A DNA stretch of 64,000 bases, from the NCBI RefSeq assembly GCF_002112505.1, contig NZ_NEHW01000002.1, positions 519,972-583,971 on the forward strand. The letters run 5' to 3'. Shown here in pieces: positions 1 to 7,982 of the stretch. How positions within the stretch are numbered: position 1 is the stretch's first letter; every line of letters begins with the position of its first letter. A model generated the notes under the pieces. The model was given only the letters and a program-made list of their open reading frames with translations, ran no database searches and was not told the DNA's origin. Source of the stretch: Pseudomonas sp. R28(2017). GTDB lineage: Bacteria > Pseudomonadota > Gammaproteobacteria > Pseudomonadales > Pseudomonadaceae. The translations under genes and the position numbers were made by a program.

Positions 1-1
1 T

Positions 2-775
2 GAAGAAGAATTGATGAGCTGGGGCTGGCGCGTGCCGTTCCTGGCCAGCGCGTTGTTGCTGCTGGTGGGCCTGGCGATTCGCCTGGGGGTCAACGAGTCG
101 CCCGAGTTCATTGCCAGCCGTGAGCAGGCGGCCAGGGCCCAGCGCAAGGAACAGGCGCCGGTCCTGGAAGTGCTGCGCACCGCCTGGCGCCCGCTGCTGC
201 TGTGCATCGGCGCCAACACCCTGGGCATTGCCGGGGTCTATTTCACCAACACCTTCATGATCAGCTACACCACCCAGCAACTGCACCTTGAGCGCTCGCT
301 GATCCTCGAATGCCTATTCTTCGTGGCGGTCATCCAGTTCTGCGTGCAGCCGCTGGCCGCCTGGCTCTCTGAAAAACTTGGCGCCACCCGCTTCCTGGCC
401 TTGGTCGCGTTGCTGGCGATGGCCTCGCCGTACCCGATGTTCGTGCTGGTCAGCTCCGGTGAAGGCCCGTTGATCGTGCTCGGCATCGCCCTGGCGGCGG
501 CGTGCATGGCGTCGTTCTACGCGGTGATCGCGGGCTATGTCAGCGGCATGTTCGAAACCCGCGTGCGCTACACCGCGATTTCCCTGGCCTACCAGGTGTG
601 CGGTGCCATCGCGGGCGGCCTGACCCCGCTGATCGGCACCTGGCTGGCCCACACCTTCACCGGCCAATGGTGGCCGATGGCGGTGTTCTACACCCTGATC
701 GCCACCCTTTCGCTGGTCTGCGTGCTCGCCCTGGCGCGCCAGTACGCCCGTAGCCAGCGCCTGGAACTGGCCTGA
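2..775 (+). CDS. MHS-family MFS transporter, C-terminal part (5'-truncated by window edge)
   Basis: The reading frame is open from the first bases of the window (three Glu codons before the Leu-Met-Ser), so the gene begins upstream. What is visible is the second half of a major facilitator protein. The Ser-Trp-Gly-Trp-Arg-Val-Pro-Phe stretch is typical of the central loop/TM6 region of the metabolite:H+ symporter (MHS) family, which includes citrate, proline/betaine, shikimate and dicarboxylate symporters. About six hydrophobic segments follow, ending in a short basic tail. The next gene, an amidohydrolase, starts 30 bp after the stop codon on the same strand, so they are probably co-transcribed and this protein may import the amidohydrolase substrate. 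The substrate cannot be read from this fragment. Confidence 0.85.
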   Translation, partial: EEELMSWGWRVPFLASALLLLVGLAIRLGVNESPEFIASREQAARAQRKEQAPVLEVLRTAWRPLLLCIGANTLGIAGVYFTNTFMISYTTQQLHLERSLILECLFFVAVIQFCVQPLAAWLSEKLGATRFLALVALLAMASPYPMFVLVSSGEGPLIVLGIALAAACMASFYAVIAGYVSGMFETRVRYTAISLAYQVCGAIAGGLTPLIGTWLAHTFTGQWWPMAVFYTLIATLSLVCVLALARQYARSQRLELA

Positions 776-805
776 TCGATCCACCTGATTCTGGAGTACC
801 CGCAC

Positions 806-2047
806 ATGTTGAAAAGCAATGGCGATCGCCTGTGGGCGAGCCTGATGGCCATGGCCGAAATCGGCGCCACCGCCCGTGGCGGCAGCTGCCGCCTGGCCCT
901 GAGCGACGAGGACAAGGCGGGCCGCGAACTGTTCAGCCACTGGTGCCGCGAGGCCGGTTTGACGCTGAGCGTGGATGCCATCGGCAACCTGTTCGCCTGC
1001 CGCGCCGGCAGTGAGCCGGACGCCGCCCCGGTGATGATGGGCAGCCACCTCGACACCCAGCCCGAGGGCGGCCGTTTCGATGGTGTCTATGGCGTGCTGG
1101 CCGGGCTTGAGGTGGTGCGCCGCCTCAACGACCTGAACATCCAGACCCGCAAGCCGCTGGAAATCGCCGTGTGGACCAACGAGGAGGGCGCCCGTTTCAC
1201 CCCGGCCATGTTCGGCTCGGCGGTGTTCACCGGCACCCTGGCACTGGACCAGGCGCTGGCCATCCGCGATGCCGATGGCATCAGCGTCGCCGACGAACTG
1301 CAGCGCACCGGCTATGCCGGCCAACGCCCGCTGGGCGGCCAGGTCGATGCCTACTTCGAGGCGCACATCGAGCAAGGCCCGATCCTCGAAGACAACGCCA
1401 AGGCCATCGGCGTGGTCAGCGGTGGCCAGGCCATCCGCTGGCTGGACGTGACCGTGGAAGGCATGGCGGCCCACGCCGGTACCACGCCGATGCCGCTGCG
1501 CAAGGACGCCCTGTACGGCGCCGCGCAGATGATTCAGGCGGTCGAGCACCTGGCGGCTGATTTTGCGCCAGAAGGCCTGACCACCGTGGGTGAACTGTCG
1601 ATCGTCAAGTCCTCGCGCAACACCATCCCCGGTTCGCTGCGCTTCACCGTCGACCTGCGCCACCACCGCGACGCAGCCATCGAGGCCATGGAGCGCGACC
1701 TGACCCTGAAGTTGCAGGCCATCGCCAGCCAGCGCGGCCTGCAGGTGCGCATCGAGCGCCACTGGGTCAGCCCGGCCACGCCGTTCGATGCCGATTGCGT
1801 GGCCGCCGTGCAGCAGGCGGTGGACGGCCTTGGCTATGCCCAGCAGTCCATCGTCAGCGGCGCCGGCCACGACGCCATCCTGCTGGCCCGCTACTGCCCG
1901 ACGGCGATGGTGTTCATCCCCTGCGTCGGCGGCCTGAGCCACAACGAAGCCGAAGACGTGTTGCCCGAGGACGCCCGCCAGGGCGTCGACGTACTGCTCA
2001 ATGCCGTGCTGGCCCGCGCCGGCCAGGTCGAACAAGGAGAAGCCTGA
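806..2047 (+). CDS. M20-family Zn-dependent amidohydrolase (N-carbamoyl amino acid hydrolase / allantoate amidohydrolase type)
   Basis: 413 aa, the usual size for hydantoinase/carbamoylase-type M20 amidohydrolases, which split N-carbamoyl amino acids, allantoate or ureidoglycine-like substrates using two metal ions. Expected metal ligands are visible: His81 and Asp83 in Gly-Ser-His-Leu-Asp-Thr, Asp92 in Arg-Phe-Asp-Gly, Glu126/Glu127 in Thr-Asn-Glu-Glu-Gly, His187 in Ala-His-Ile-Glu-Gln-Gly-Pro and His379 in Leu-Ser-His-Asn-Glu. The dimerisation (lid) domain lies at about 205-320. The stop codon overlaps the start of the deacetylase gene (ATGA), so the two are translationally coupled, and the MHS transporter precedes it. 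Specificity within the family (beta-ureidopropionase, L-carbamoylase, allantoate amidohydrolase) cannot be assigned from sequence. Confidence 0.85.
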   Translation: MLKSNGDRLWASLMAMAEIGATARGGSCRLALSDEDKAGRELFSHWCREAGLTLSVDAIGNLFACRAGSEPDAAPVMMGSHLDTQPEGGRFDGVYGVLAGLEVVRRLNDLNIQTRKPLEIAVWTNEEGARFTPAMFGSAVFTGTLALDQALAIRDADGISVADELQRTGYAGQRPLGGQVDAYFEAHIEQGPILEDNAKAIGVVSGGQAIRWLDVTVEGMAAHAGTTPMPLRKDALYGAAQMIQAVEHLAADFAPEGLTTVGELSIVKSSRNTIPGSLRFTVDLRHHRDAAIEAMERDLTLKLQAIASQRGLQVRIERHWVSPATPFDADCVAAVQQAVDGLGYAQQSIVSGAGHDAILLARYCPTAMVFIPCVGGLSHNEAEDVLPEDARQGVDVLLNAVLARAGQVEQGEA

Positions 2048-3069
2048 TGCGTTGCTACTTCCACCCTGAACAACTGCTGCACCATCCGCGCAGCTACTAC
2101 TCGCGCGGCGCCATGCGCACCCCACAAGAAGTTCCCGAGCGTGCCCGGCACTTGCTGCAGGCCGCCAAGGACCTGGGCTTCGACATCCGCCAGCCCGACG
2201 ATGCCGGCCTCGATCCGCTGAAGGCCGTGCACGGCAAGGCCTACCTGGCGTTCCTCGAAGAAGCCCATGCGCGCTGGAAGGAGGTGCCCGAGGACTGGGG
2301 CGACGAGGTCATGTCGAACATCTTCGTGCGCGAGCCCAACGCCCTGCGCGGCATCCTCGCCCAGGCTGCGCGCTACCTGGCTGACGGCAGCTGCCCGGTG
2401 GGTGAAAACACCTGGCGTTCGGCCTACTGGTCGGCGCAGAGCGCCGTGGCCGCGGCCAAGGCCATTCTCGATGGCGAGCCGGCGGCCTATGCGCTGTGCC
2501 GGCCACCGGGGCACCATGCGCGCTTCGATGCGGCGGGTGGGTTCTGCTACATCAACAATGCGGCCGTGGCGGCCCAGGCTTTGCGCAGCCGTTACAGCCG
2601 CGTGGCGATACTCGATACCGACATGCACCATGGGCAGGGGATCCAGGAGATCTTCTACGAACGCAACGATGTGCTGTACGTGTCGACCCATGGTGACCCG
2701 ACCAACTTCTATCCGGGTGTGGCCGGATTCGAGGACGAGCGCGGCAGTGGCTTGGGGGAAGGGTACAACCTGAACCTGCCGATGGCGCACGGCGCCAGCG
2801 AGGCGGATTTCATGGGGCAGCTGGAGATCGCGCTGGATGCGGTGAAGGACTTTGGCGCCGAGGTGCTGGTGTTGTCGCTCGGGTTCGATATCTACGAGCT
2901 GGACCCGCAGAGCAAGGTGGCGGTGACGACTGAAGGTTTTGCCGAGTTAGGCGAGCGGATTCGGGCGTTGCGCTTGCCTTGCCTGATTGTGCAAGAGGGG
3001 GGGTATCACCTGGAGAGCCTGGAGGCGAATGCGCAAGCTTTCTTTGCTGACAAGGTGGACTGGCAATAG
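2047..3069 (+). CDS. Histone deacetylase-fold amidohydrolase (acetylpolyamine amidohydrolase-like)
   Basis: 340 aa, the size of bacterial acetylpolyamine amidohydrolases. The arginase/deacetylase-fold motifs are complete: the tandem His156-His157 in Arg-Pro-Pro-Gly-His-His, the Gly-Phe-Cys-Tyr-Ile-Asn-Asn strand, Zn ligands Asp192 and His194 in Asp-Thr-Asp-Met-His-His-Gly, Asp281 in Leu-Gly-Phe-Asp, and catalytic Tyr320 in Gly-Gly-Tyr-His. Such enzymes remove acetyl or other acyl groups from polyamines or similar amines in the cytoplasm. I chose the ATG overlapping the previous stop codon; a much longer open frame extends upstream but lies inside the amidohydrolase gene. The coupling suggests both enzymes act on one N-acylated nitrogen compound imported by the MHS protein. 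Acyl-chain preference is not known. Confidence 0.88.
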   Translation: MRCYFHPEQLLHHPRSYYSRGAMRTPQEVPERARHLLQAAKDLGFDIRQPDDAGLDPLKAVHGKAYLAFLEEAHARWKEVPEDWGDEVMSNIFVREPNALRGILAQAARYLADGSCPVGENTWRSAYWSAQSAVAAAKAILDGEPAAYALCRPPGHHARFDAAGGFCYINNAAVAAQALRSRYSRVAILDTDMHHGQGIQEIFYERNDVLYVSTHGDPTNFYPGVAGFEDERGSGLGEGYNLNLPMAHGASEADFMGQLEIALDAVKDFGAEVLVLSLGFDIYELDPQSKVAVTTEGFAELGERIRALRLPCLIVQEGGYHLESLEANAQAFFADKVDWQ

Positions 3070-3100
3070 GTGCAGGGTGCCGGCAGCAGTGGTGCTACTG

Positions 3101-3133
3101 CAGGCCTCTTTGCGGGTGAAACCGCTCCCGCAG
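3101..3133. repeat. Degraded REP-like element
   Basis: CCTCTTTGCGGGTGAAACCG followed by CTCCCGCAG resembles a single REP half with a mutated head and loop. It lies 30 bp after the deacetylase gene. The rest of the 246-bp gap up to the EF-hand gene is less GC-rich than the flanking genes and holds nothing else that I recognise. Confidence 0.4.
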
Positions 3134-3315
3134 TTACGCCATCGTTTTCCGATGGTTGTTTACCATTGAAGTGGTTGCGACAGGCGAGGCGACATTGTGT
3201 TAGCCCAGGATTGATACAAGGGGCAACTGATATTTTTGTCAGTTGCCCGGCTTCCGAGAGCATGTGAGTCTGATGTTGCAGTACAGGGAATTCACTGATC
3301 TTTAGGAGATTGATC

Positions 3316-3648
3316 ATGGGAAGTGTAAAAGTCGCCAACACTAATTTGCTCGACCTGTCGGCTTTGCTGGATTATATGGAGGTGGACTCGAATCTGGATG
3401 GCAAAGTTACCTACAGTGAGGTTTCCACGTATTTCAAAGGGCAGCTCGATCGCCTGATAATTGAACGCGATTACCTCGATGAGCAGCACAGGCAGTTAGA
3501 GGGTAAGCTCAAGCGAGTTGCCCAGAAGTTCACGTATCTGCAGAAAAAATTCTCGGCGTTTAATGATACCAATCGTGATGGCTATGTTTCGTTCGATGAG
3601 TTCAAGGCCGCACTGGCGAAAATCCCTGTTGTAGTAGAGTTGGAGTAA
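3316..3648 (+). CDS. Small two-EF-hand calcium-binding protein with central coiled coil
   Basis: 110 aa. Two canonical 12-residue EF-hand loops are present: Asp24-x-Asn26-x-Asp28-Gly29...Glu35 and Asp84-x-Asn86-x-Asp88-Gly89...Glu95, each with the invariant Gly at position 6 and Glu at position 12. Between them (about 41-82) lies a charged heptad-like helix, likely a coiled coil. There is no signal peptide or membrane segment, so it is predicted to be cytoplasmic. AGGAG at 3304-3308 sits 7 bases before this ATG; an in-frame TTG two codons upstream overlaps that site and is less likely. Base composition is visibly poorer in GC than the neighbours, suggesting transfer or relaxed codon use. It is a single gene, convergent with the MocR-type regulator and separated from it by a long hairpin. 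Function unknown; a Ca-responsive adaptor is one guess. Confidence 0.8.
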   Translation: MGSVKVANTNLLDLSALLDYMEVDSNLDGKVTYSEVSTYFKGQLDRLIIERDYLDEQHRQLEGKLKRVAQKFTYLQKKFSAFNDTNRDGYVSFDEFKAALAKIPVVVELE

Positions 3649-3674
3649 AGGCTGTTAGGCGAGGTTCACCGCGT

Positions 3675-3720
3675 GCCTGTGAGATCGAGCGCCGCGCGGG
3701 CGGCGCTCGATCTCACAGGC
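3675..3720. terminator. Perfect 21-bp hairpin between convergent genes
   Basis: Arms 3675-3695 and 3700-3720 are perfect inverted complements around a 4-base loop (GCGG). It sits between the convergent EF-hand and MocR-type genes and could end transcription from both sides. There is no U tract, and the stem is longer than most intrinsic terminators, so it may be a member of a dispersed hairpin repeat family that differs from the REPs elsewhere in this window. Confidence 0.6.
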
Positions 3721-3762
3721 GCCGAAAATGCCACGGCGAACACCCTCGCCGCGCCACGGTCC

Positions 3763-5187
3763 CTAAATCCCACCCCGCCGCACATGCTTCACCAACACCT
3801 TCTCCAACAACTCCCACATCGCCGGGTCCGTACTGAACGCCACATTGAACCGCATCCACCCGGTAGCCTTGGCATCGACCATGAACAACTGCCCAGGCCC
3901 GAGCATGATGCCTTTCTCCAGCGCATCATCCAGCAACGCCGCGCTGTCCGGAATCGCTGGGTGGCGGGTCCAGATATACATCCCTTCATCCGACTCGATG
4001 AACAGTTCAAAGCCCAATCGATGCAGATGCCGGCCAACTTCCTGATGCGCCTCGGCCAGACGCTGGCGCAGGCGTTTGAGGTGCTTGCGCCAGCGCCCGT
4101 CGATGATCGCGGCATACACCACCCGCTCCATCACCTGCGAGGTGGTCAGCCCCGAGCGCATCTTTAGGTGCAGCAGCTTCTGCGACAGCTCCGGGTTGGC
4201 CAGCAGGTAGCCGACCCGCACGTTGGGCGAGATGCTCTTCGAGTAGCTGCCCACGTACACCACCTGCTGCAGGTGGTCGAGGCTGGCCAGGCACGGTTGC
4301 GGCTCGGCGACCATGTCGGCATACAGGTTGTTTTCCACCAGGCGGAAGCCGTGCTGGCTGGCCAGCTGCAGCAAGCGGTGCAGCTGCGGCAGCGGGGTGC
4401 GTGAGCAGGTCGGGCTGTGCAGGTGCGGCTGGGTGAAGAACGCGGTAGGGCGGTGATGCGCCAGCAGCTGCTCAAGGTGATTGAGGTCGTAACCGTTCGG
4501 CGTGCGTGGCACGCCGATCAACGTCGCGCCTTGGGTGCGCAGGATACTCATCAGGTTGGGGTAGCCGGGGTCGTCCACCAGCACCACGTCACCGGGGCGC
4601 ACCAGGGTACGCACGGCCAGGTCCAGCGCCTGGCTGGCACCGTGGGTCAGCATCAGCTGCGCCGGGTTGCAGACGATCGACAGCTCCTGCTGCAGGTTCT
4701 GCGCGGTCAGCGCACGCAGCTCCGGCAGGCCCATCGGGTCGCCGTAGCCAGACAGTTCCAGCGGGCTGCCGGCCACCTGGCGCAGGCCGCGACGCAGGCC
4801 TTCTTCGTACATCCAGTCGTTGGGCAACCAGCCGCAGCCTGGCTTGAACGGCAGCTGGCGGATTTCGAAGATCTGTTGCAGGTACCACTCGGAATTGAAC
4901 GTCGGGCGGCCAGTCTCGGCCTCGCTGTTCTGGCATTCCAGCAACTCGTTCGCCGCACGATTGACGAAGAACCCCGCATTGCCCTTGCTCACCAGCAAGC
5001 CCTGGGCGACCAGGCGGTCGTACGCCTCGACCACGGTGAAGGTGCTCACCGAATAGGTCGCGGCGAAGGCGCGAATCGACGGCACCTTGGCGCCGGGCTT
5101 GAGGGTCTGGTTGTCGATCAGCTCGCGCAGGCCGTCGATGATCTGGTTGACCAACGGCGTGGAGGAGTCTGGATGTAATTCGAACAT
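3763..5187 (-). CDS. MocR/GabR-type regulator: GntR HTH fused to PLP aminotransferase-like domain
   Basis: 474 aa, the length expected for MocR-family regulators. A GntR-type winged helix occupies about residues 8-78. The rest is a fold-type I aminotransferase domain with the substrate-loop motif around Thr181-His-Gly-Ala-Ser, the Asp-Asp-Pro-Gly-Tyr segment near 205-209, and the PLP-binding Lys317 in Ser-Tyr-Ser-Lys-Ser. In this family the PLP domain is mostly a sensor for amino compounds rather than an enzyme. It is divergent from the amino acid permease at 5514 with a 326-bp gap, the classic MocR arrangement, so that permease is the likely target. GabR and TauR are the closest functional models, but the effector is not determined. 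Confidence 0.88.
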   Translation of the reverse strand: MFELHPDSSTPLVNQIIDGLRELIDNQTLKPGAKVPSIRAFAATYSVSTFTVVEAYDRLVAQGLLVSKGNAGFFVNRAANELLECQNSEAETGRPTFNSEWYLQQIFEIRQLPFKPGCGWLPNDWMYEEGLRRGLRQVAGSPLELSGYGDPMGLPELRALTAQNLQQELSIVCNPAQLMLTHGASQALDLAVRTLVRPGDVVLVDDPGYPNLMSILRTQGATLIGVPRTPNGYDLNHLEQLLAHHRPTAFFTQPHLHSPTCSRTPLPQLHRLLQLASQHGFRLVENNLYADMVAEPQPCLASLDHLQQVVYVGSYSKSISPNVRVGYLLANPELSQKLLHLKMRSGLTTSQVMERVVYAAIIDGRWRKHLKRLRQRLAEAHQEVGRHLHRLGFELFIESDEGMYIWTRHPAIPDSAALLDDALEKGIMLGPGQLFMVDAKATGWMRFNVAFSTDPAMWELLEKVLVKHVRRGGI

Positions 5188-5513
5188 TCGGGGCCTTCAA
5201 GGGTGCGGAACACCAGGCGCCGGCGGGGTGTATTGCATCGGCGGCCTGTACAGTGCAGTGCGAGATTCATGCCACTGTGCATGGCTCTCTACGTCGGACA
5301 TTTTTACATTAGGTGTCAGATATCGCCACATAAAGCATGTTCAGTTCGTCTCAGGTGCCAACCCTGGGGCGCGTCAGCAGGCCGCCACGGAAGGCCTGCG
5401 TGTGTTTGCGCACACCATCCTGCCCGCATTAGCACTGATGTACAGGTGAAACCGAGAGCCATCGGGGTTTCACAGTTTTCCTTGGATAAAAAGAAGCACG
5501 GGGTACACAACTG
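5188..5513. promoter_or_regulatory. Divergent intergenic region between MocR-type regulator and permease
   Basis: The 326-bp non-coding gap must hold the promoters of both genes. The stretch 5283-5330 is relatively AT-rich and contains GACAT-TTTTACATTAGG-TGTC, a short interrupted inverted repeat. Related CAGTGCAGTG and CACTGTGCA sequences lie at about 5250-5285 and could be operator half-sites for the MocR protein. I see no clear -24/-12 promoter. These are only candidates. Confidence 0.35.
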
Positions 5514-6926
5514 ATGGACGCAACATCCACAACCACCACCGCGAAAAGCGGGCACGAGAGCAAGCTCAGTGCCTCGCTCAAGTCGCGCCACCTGACGATG
5601 ATGTCGATCGCCGGGGTTATCGGCGGCGCCTTGTTCGTCGGTTCCGGCAGCGTCATCCACAGCGCAGGCCCGGCCGCAGTACTGGCCTACCTGGCCGGCG
5701 GCATCCTGGTGGTCCTGATCATGCGCATGCTCGGTGAAATGGCGACGTCCTCGCCCGACACCGGCTCGTTCTCCACCTACGCCGACCGCGCGATCGGCCG
5801 CTGGGCCGGTTTCACCATCGGCTGGCTGTACTGGTGGTACTGGGTCATCCTGATGGCCTGGGAAGCCTATGTGGCGGGCAAGATCCTGCATGGCTTCTTC
5901 CCCGACGTGAGCGTCAACGTGTTCGTGCTGGCCACGACCCTGCTGCTGATCACCGTCAACTTCTTCAACGTCAAGCACTACGGCGAGTTCGAATTCTGGT
6001 TCGCGCTGATCAAGGTGGTGGCGATCGTCTGCTTCCTGGTGGTGTGCACCGCCGCGGTGATGAACATCTGGCAGTTCGGTGAAGTGCGTGGCATGACCCA
6101 CCTGACCGCCGAAGGCTTCATGCCCAACGGCATTACCACGGTGATCGGGGCGTTGCTCGGGGTGATGTTCGCCTTCCTCGGCGCCGAAATCGTCACCATC
6201 GCCGCTTCTGAAGCCAAGGACCCGGCCACCCAGATCGTCAAGGCCACCAACTCGGTGGTATGGCGTGTGTGCCTGTTCTACGTCGGCTCGATCTTCCTGA
6301 TCGTCTGCCTGGTACCGTGGAACGACCCGCAACTGGGCGTTTCCGGCTATGGCGCCTACCGCCGTACCCTGGAGCTGCTGGGCGTGCCGCACGCCGAGCT
6401 GCTGATGAACTTCGTGGTGCTGACCTCGGTGAGCAGCTGCCTGATCTCGGGCCACTACACCGCATCGCGCATGCTGTTCTCCCTGGCCCAGCGTGGCGAC
6501 GCGCCGTCGTTCTTCAAGATCACCCGCGCCGGCACCGGTGTACCGGTGTACGCGATCATCGGCTCCTGCGCCGTGGCCGTGGTCTGCGCGCTGATCAACT
6601 TCAGCGAGACCCTGCGCCCGAAAGACGTGCTGGAAACCCTGATGAACACCACCGGCATGATCGCCCTGCTGGTGTACCTGGTGATCGCCTTCTCGCAGCT
6701 GCGCATGCGCCGCAAGCTGATCGCCGACGGCAAGGAAGTGCGCCTGCAGATGTGGCTGTTCCCGTGGCTGACCTACCTGGTGATCGGCTTCATCATCGCC
6801 GCGCTGGTGACCATGGCTTTCATGCCTGACTACCAGATCCTGGTGATCTCCACCGGCATCGCCGCGGCCGTCGTGGTGGCCATGGGTGTGGTGCACCAGA
6901 TCCGCTCGGGCAAGCAGCAGCACTAA
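5514..6926 (+). CDS. gabP: APC-superfamily amino acid permease, GABA permease-like
   Basis: 470 aa with 12 hydrophobic segments, matching the amino acid transporter family of GabP, AnsP and proline permeases. The N-terminal motif region Arg-His-Leu-Thr-Met-Met-Ser-Ile-Ala-Gly-Val-Ile-Gly-Gly-Ala-Leu-Phe-Val-Gly-Ser fits TM1 of this family, where GABA permeases have Val-Ile-Gly-x-x-Leu-Phe-Val-Gly-Ser. TM3 has Glu-Met-Ala plus the Ser-Pro-Asp-x-Gly-Ser-Phe loop. It imports GABA or a related omega-amino acid across the inner membrane with protons. The divergent MocR-type gene is the likely regulator. The gene symbol is by family resemblance; a related substrate such as 5-aminovalerate or beta-alanine remains possible. 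Confidence 0.75.
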   Translation: MDATSTTTTAKSGHESKLSASLKSRHLTMMSIAGVIGGALFVGSGSVIHSAGPAAVLAYLAGGILVVLIMRMLGEMATSSPDTGSFSTYADRAIGRWAGFTIGWLYWWYWVILMAWEAYVAGKILHGFFPDVSVNVFVLATTLLLITVNFFNVKHYGEFEFWFALIKVVAIVCFLVVCTAAVMNIWQFGEVRGMTHLTAEGFMPNGITTVIGALLGVMFAFLGAEIVTIAASEAKDPATQIVKATNSVVWRVCLFYVGSIFLIVCLVPWNDPQLGVSGYGAYRRTLELLGVPHAELLMNFVVLTSVSSCLISGHYTASRMLFSLAQRGDAPSFFKITRAGTGVPVYAIIGSCAVAVVCALINFSETLRPKDVLETLMNTTGMIALLVYLVIAFSQLRMRRKLIADGKEVRLQMWLFPWLTYLVIGFIIAALVTMAFMPDYQILVISTGIAAAVVVAMGVVHQIRSGKQQH

Positions 6927-6929
6927 GCG

Positions 6930-7109
6930 TCACTTGCTGTTGGAAACGGCCGGCTCCCTTGGGGACCCGGCCGTTTCGCGTTTCTGGGCCTGGTGTTTTT
7001 CCGCGGGCATGTGAAAACGCTGGTTCATCCAGGGGGAACCGAGCAGGGCGGCTGCGGCGATCAGTGCCAGGATGGCCAGGGCCAGGGACAGTTTCATGGG
7101 CATGCGCAT
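6930..7109 (-). CDS. Hypothetical small membrane-anchored protein
   Basis: About 59 aa. One N-terminal hydrophobic segment (residues 7-24, rich in Leu and Ala) is followed by a short polar, Lys/Arg/Glu-rich tail: a single-pass inner-membrane protein or an uncleaved signal anchor. Several in-frame ATGs exist (7130, 7109, 7103, 7097); none has a strong ribosome site, and 7109 is a compromise. It converges on the permease, and its last codons contain that gene's probable terminator, which lowers confidence that it is a real gene. No family recognised. Confidence 0.42.
   Translation of the reverse strand: MRMPMKLSLALAILALIAAAALLGSPWMNQRFHMPAEKHQAQKRETAGSPREPAVSNSK
6944..6976 (+). terminator. Probable intrinsic terminator of the permease gene
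   Basis: AAACGGCCGG at 6944-6953 pairs with CCGGCCGTTT at 6967-6976 around a 13-base loop, 18 bases after the permease stop codon, followed by CGCGTTTCTG. It also lies inside the 3' end of the small minus-strand gene proposed at 6930-7109. Confidence 0.6.
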
Positions 7110-7205
7110 AAAAGGGATGACTTCAAGCATAGGTGGACAGTTCAGGCGCATGTGCGCCGTTACATGGCTTATGCTCACAGCATCGCCCGTCAAAAGGAGC
7201 CGCCC

Positions 7206-7982
7206 ATGGCCTGGTCCGCCACCCAGTATTCCCTGTTCGAAGACGAACGCACCCGCGCCGTGCGCGACCTGCTGGCCGCCGTACCACCGCGGCCGGTGCG
7301 CCATGCCACCGACCTTGGCTGTGGCCCCGGCAACTCGACCGAAGTGCTGTTGCAGCGCTGTCCGGATGCCCAGGTGACGGCGCTGGACAGCGACAAGGAC
7401 ATGATTGACAAGGCCCGCGAACGCAAGCGCCTGCACATTCCGCGGGTGCGCTGCGAGATTGCCGATATCAGTGCCTGGACCGCTCCCGAGCCGCAGGACC
7501 TGATCCTGGCCAATGCCTCGCTGCAATGGGTGCCCGACCACGGTTCGCTGTACCCGCACCTGGTGCGCCAGCTGAGCGAGGGTGGCAGCCTGGCCGTGCA
7601 GACCCCGGACAACCTCGACGAGCCCGCGCACCGCCAGCTTCGCGAGATCGCCGGCCGTGGCCCCTGGGCCGGCAAGTTCGCCGATTTCAGTCTGCCACCG
7701 CGGCATAACGCGGCGTTCTACTACGACTTGCTTAGCCCGCTGTGTACGCGGGTGGATGTGTGGCGCACCACCTATCACCACCCGCTTGCTGGCGGCGCCG
7801 AGGCGGTGGTGGAGTGGTTCAAGGGGTCAGCCCTGCGGCCGTACCTGGCGAAGCTGGATGAAGAGGAGCAGGCGAGCTTCCTGCAGATGTACCTGCAGGC
7901 CATGCAGCATGACTACCCGGCTGCCACCGATGGCAAGGTGCTGCTGCCGTTCCCGCGGCTGTTCGTCGTCGCCACCCGTTAA
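7206..7982 (+). CDS. tam: Trans-aconitate 2-methyltransferase
   Basis: 258 aa, the usual length of Tam. It is a class I SAM-dependent methyltransferase: the glycine-rich motif Asp36-Leu-Gly-Cys-Gly-Pro-Gly-Asn-Ser-Thr is followed by the acidic Asp at the end of strand 2 in Ala-Leu-Asp-Ser-Asp, and the Tam-typical Asn-Ala-Ser-Leu-Gln-Trp segment is present at about 105-110. Tam methyl-esterifies trans-aconitate, a toxic by-product of cis-aconitate that inhibits the TCA cycle. AAGGAG at 7194-7199 fixes this ATG; longer in-frame extension upstream is not needed. Its stop codon overlaps by 3 bp the stop of the convergent DUF2784 gene (shared TTAA). Confidence 0.9.
   Translation: MAWSATQYSLFEDERTRAVRDLLAAVPPRPVRHATDLGCGPGNSTEVLLQRCPDAQVTALDSDKDMIDKARERKRLHIPRVRCEIADISAWTAPEPQDLILANASLQWVPDHGSLYPHLVRQLSEGGSLAVQTPDNLDEPAHRQLREIAGRGPWAGKFADFSLPPRHNAAFYYDLLSPLCTRVDVWRTTYHHPLAGGAEAVVEWFKGSALRPYLAKLDEEEQASFLQMYLQAMQHDYPAATDGKVLLPFPRLFVVATR

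Noticed and set aside
1795..2046. An upstream extension of the deacetylase frame into the amidohydrolase gene as a fusion or longer protein
   Set aside because: The extension is Arg/Pro-rich out-of-frame sequence of a gene with intact motifs. The ATGA overlap gives the normal family start.
314..2125. 600-codon open frame on the minus strand, antisense to the amidohydrolase, and similar long antisense frames (e.g. 26862-29054, 48073-50259, 55878-57518)
   Set aside because: High GC in codon position 3 suppresses stop codons in the opposite frames. The translations are His-, Gln-, Gly- and Ala-rich without recognisable domains, while the sense frames have complete catalytic motifs.
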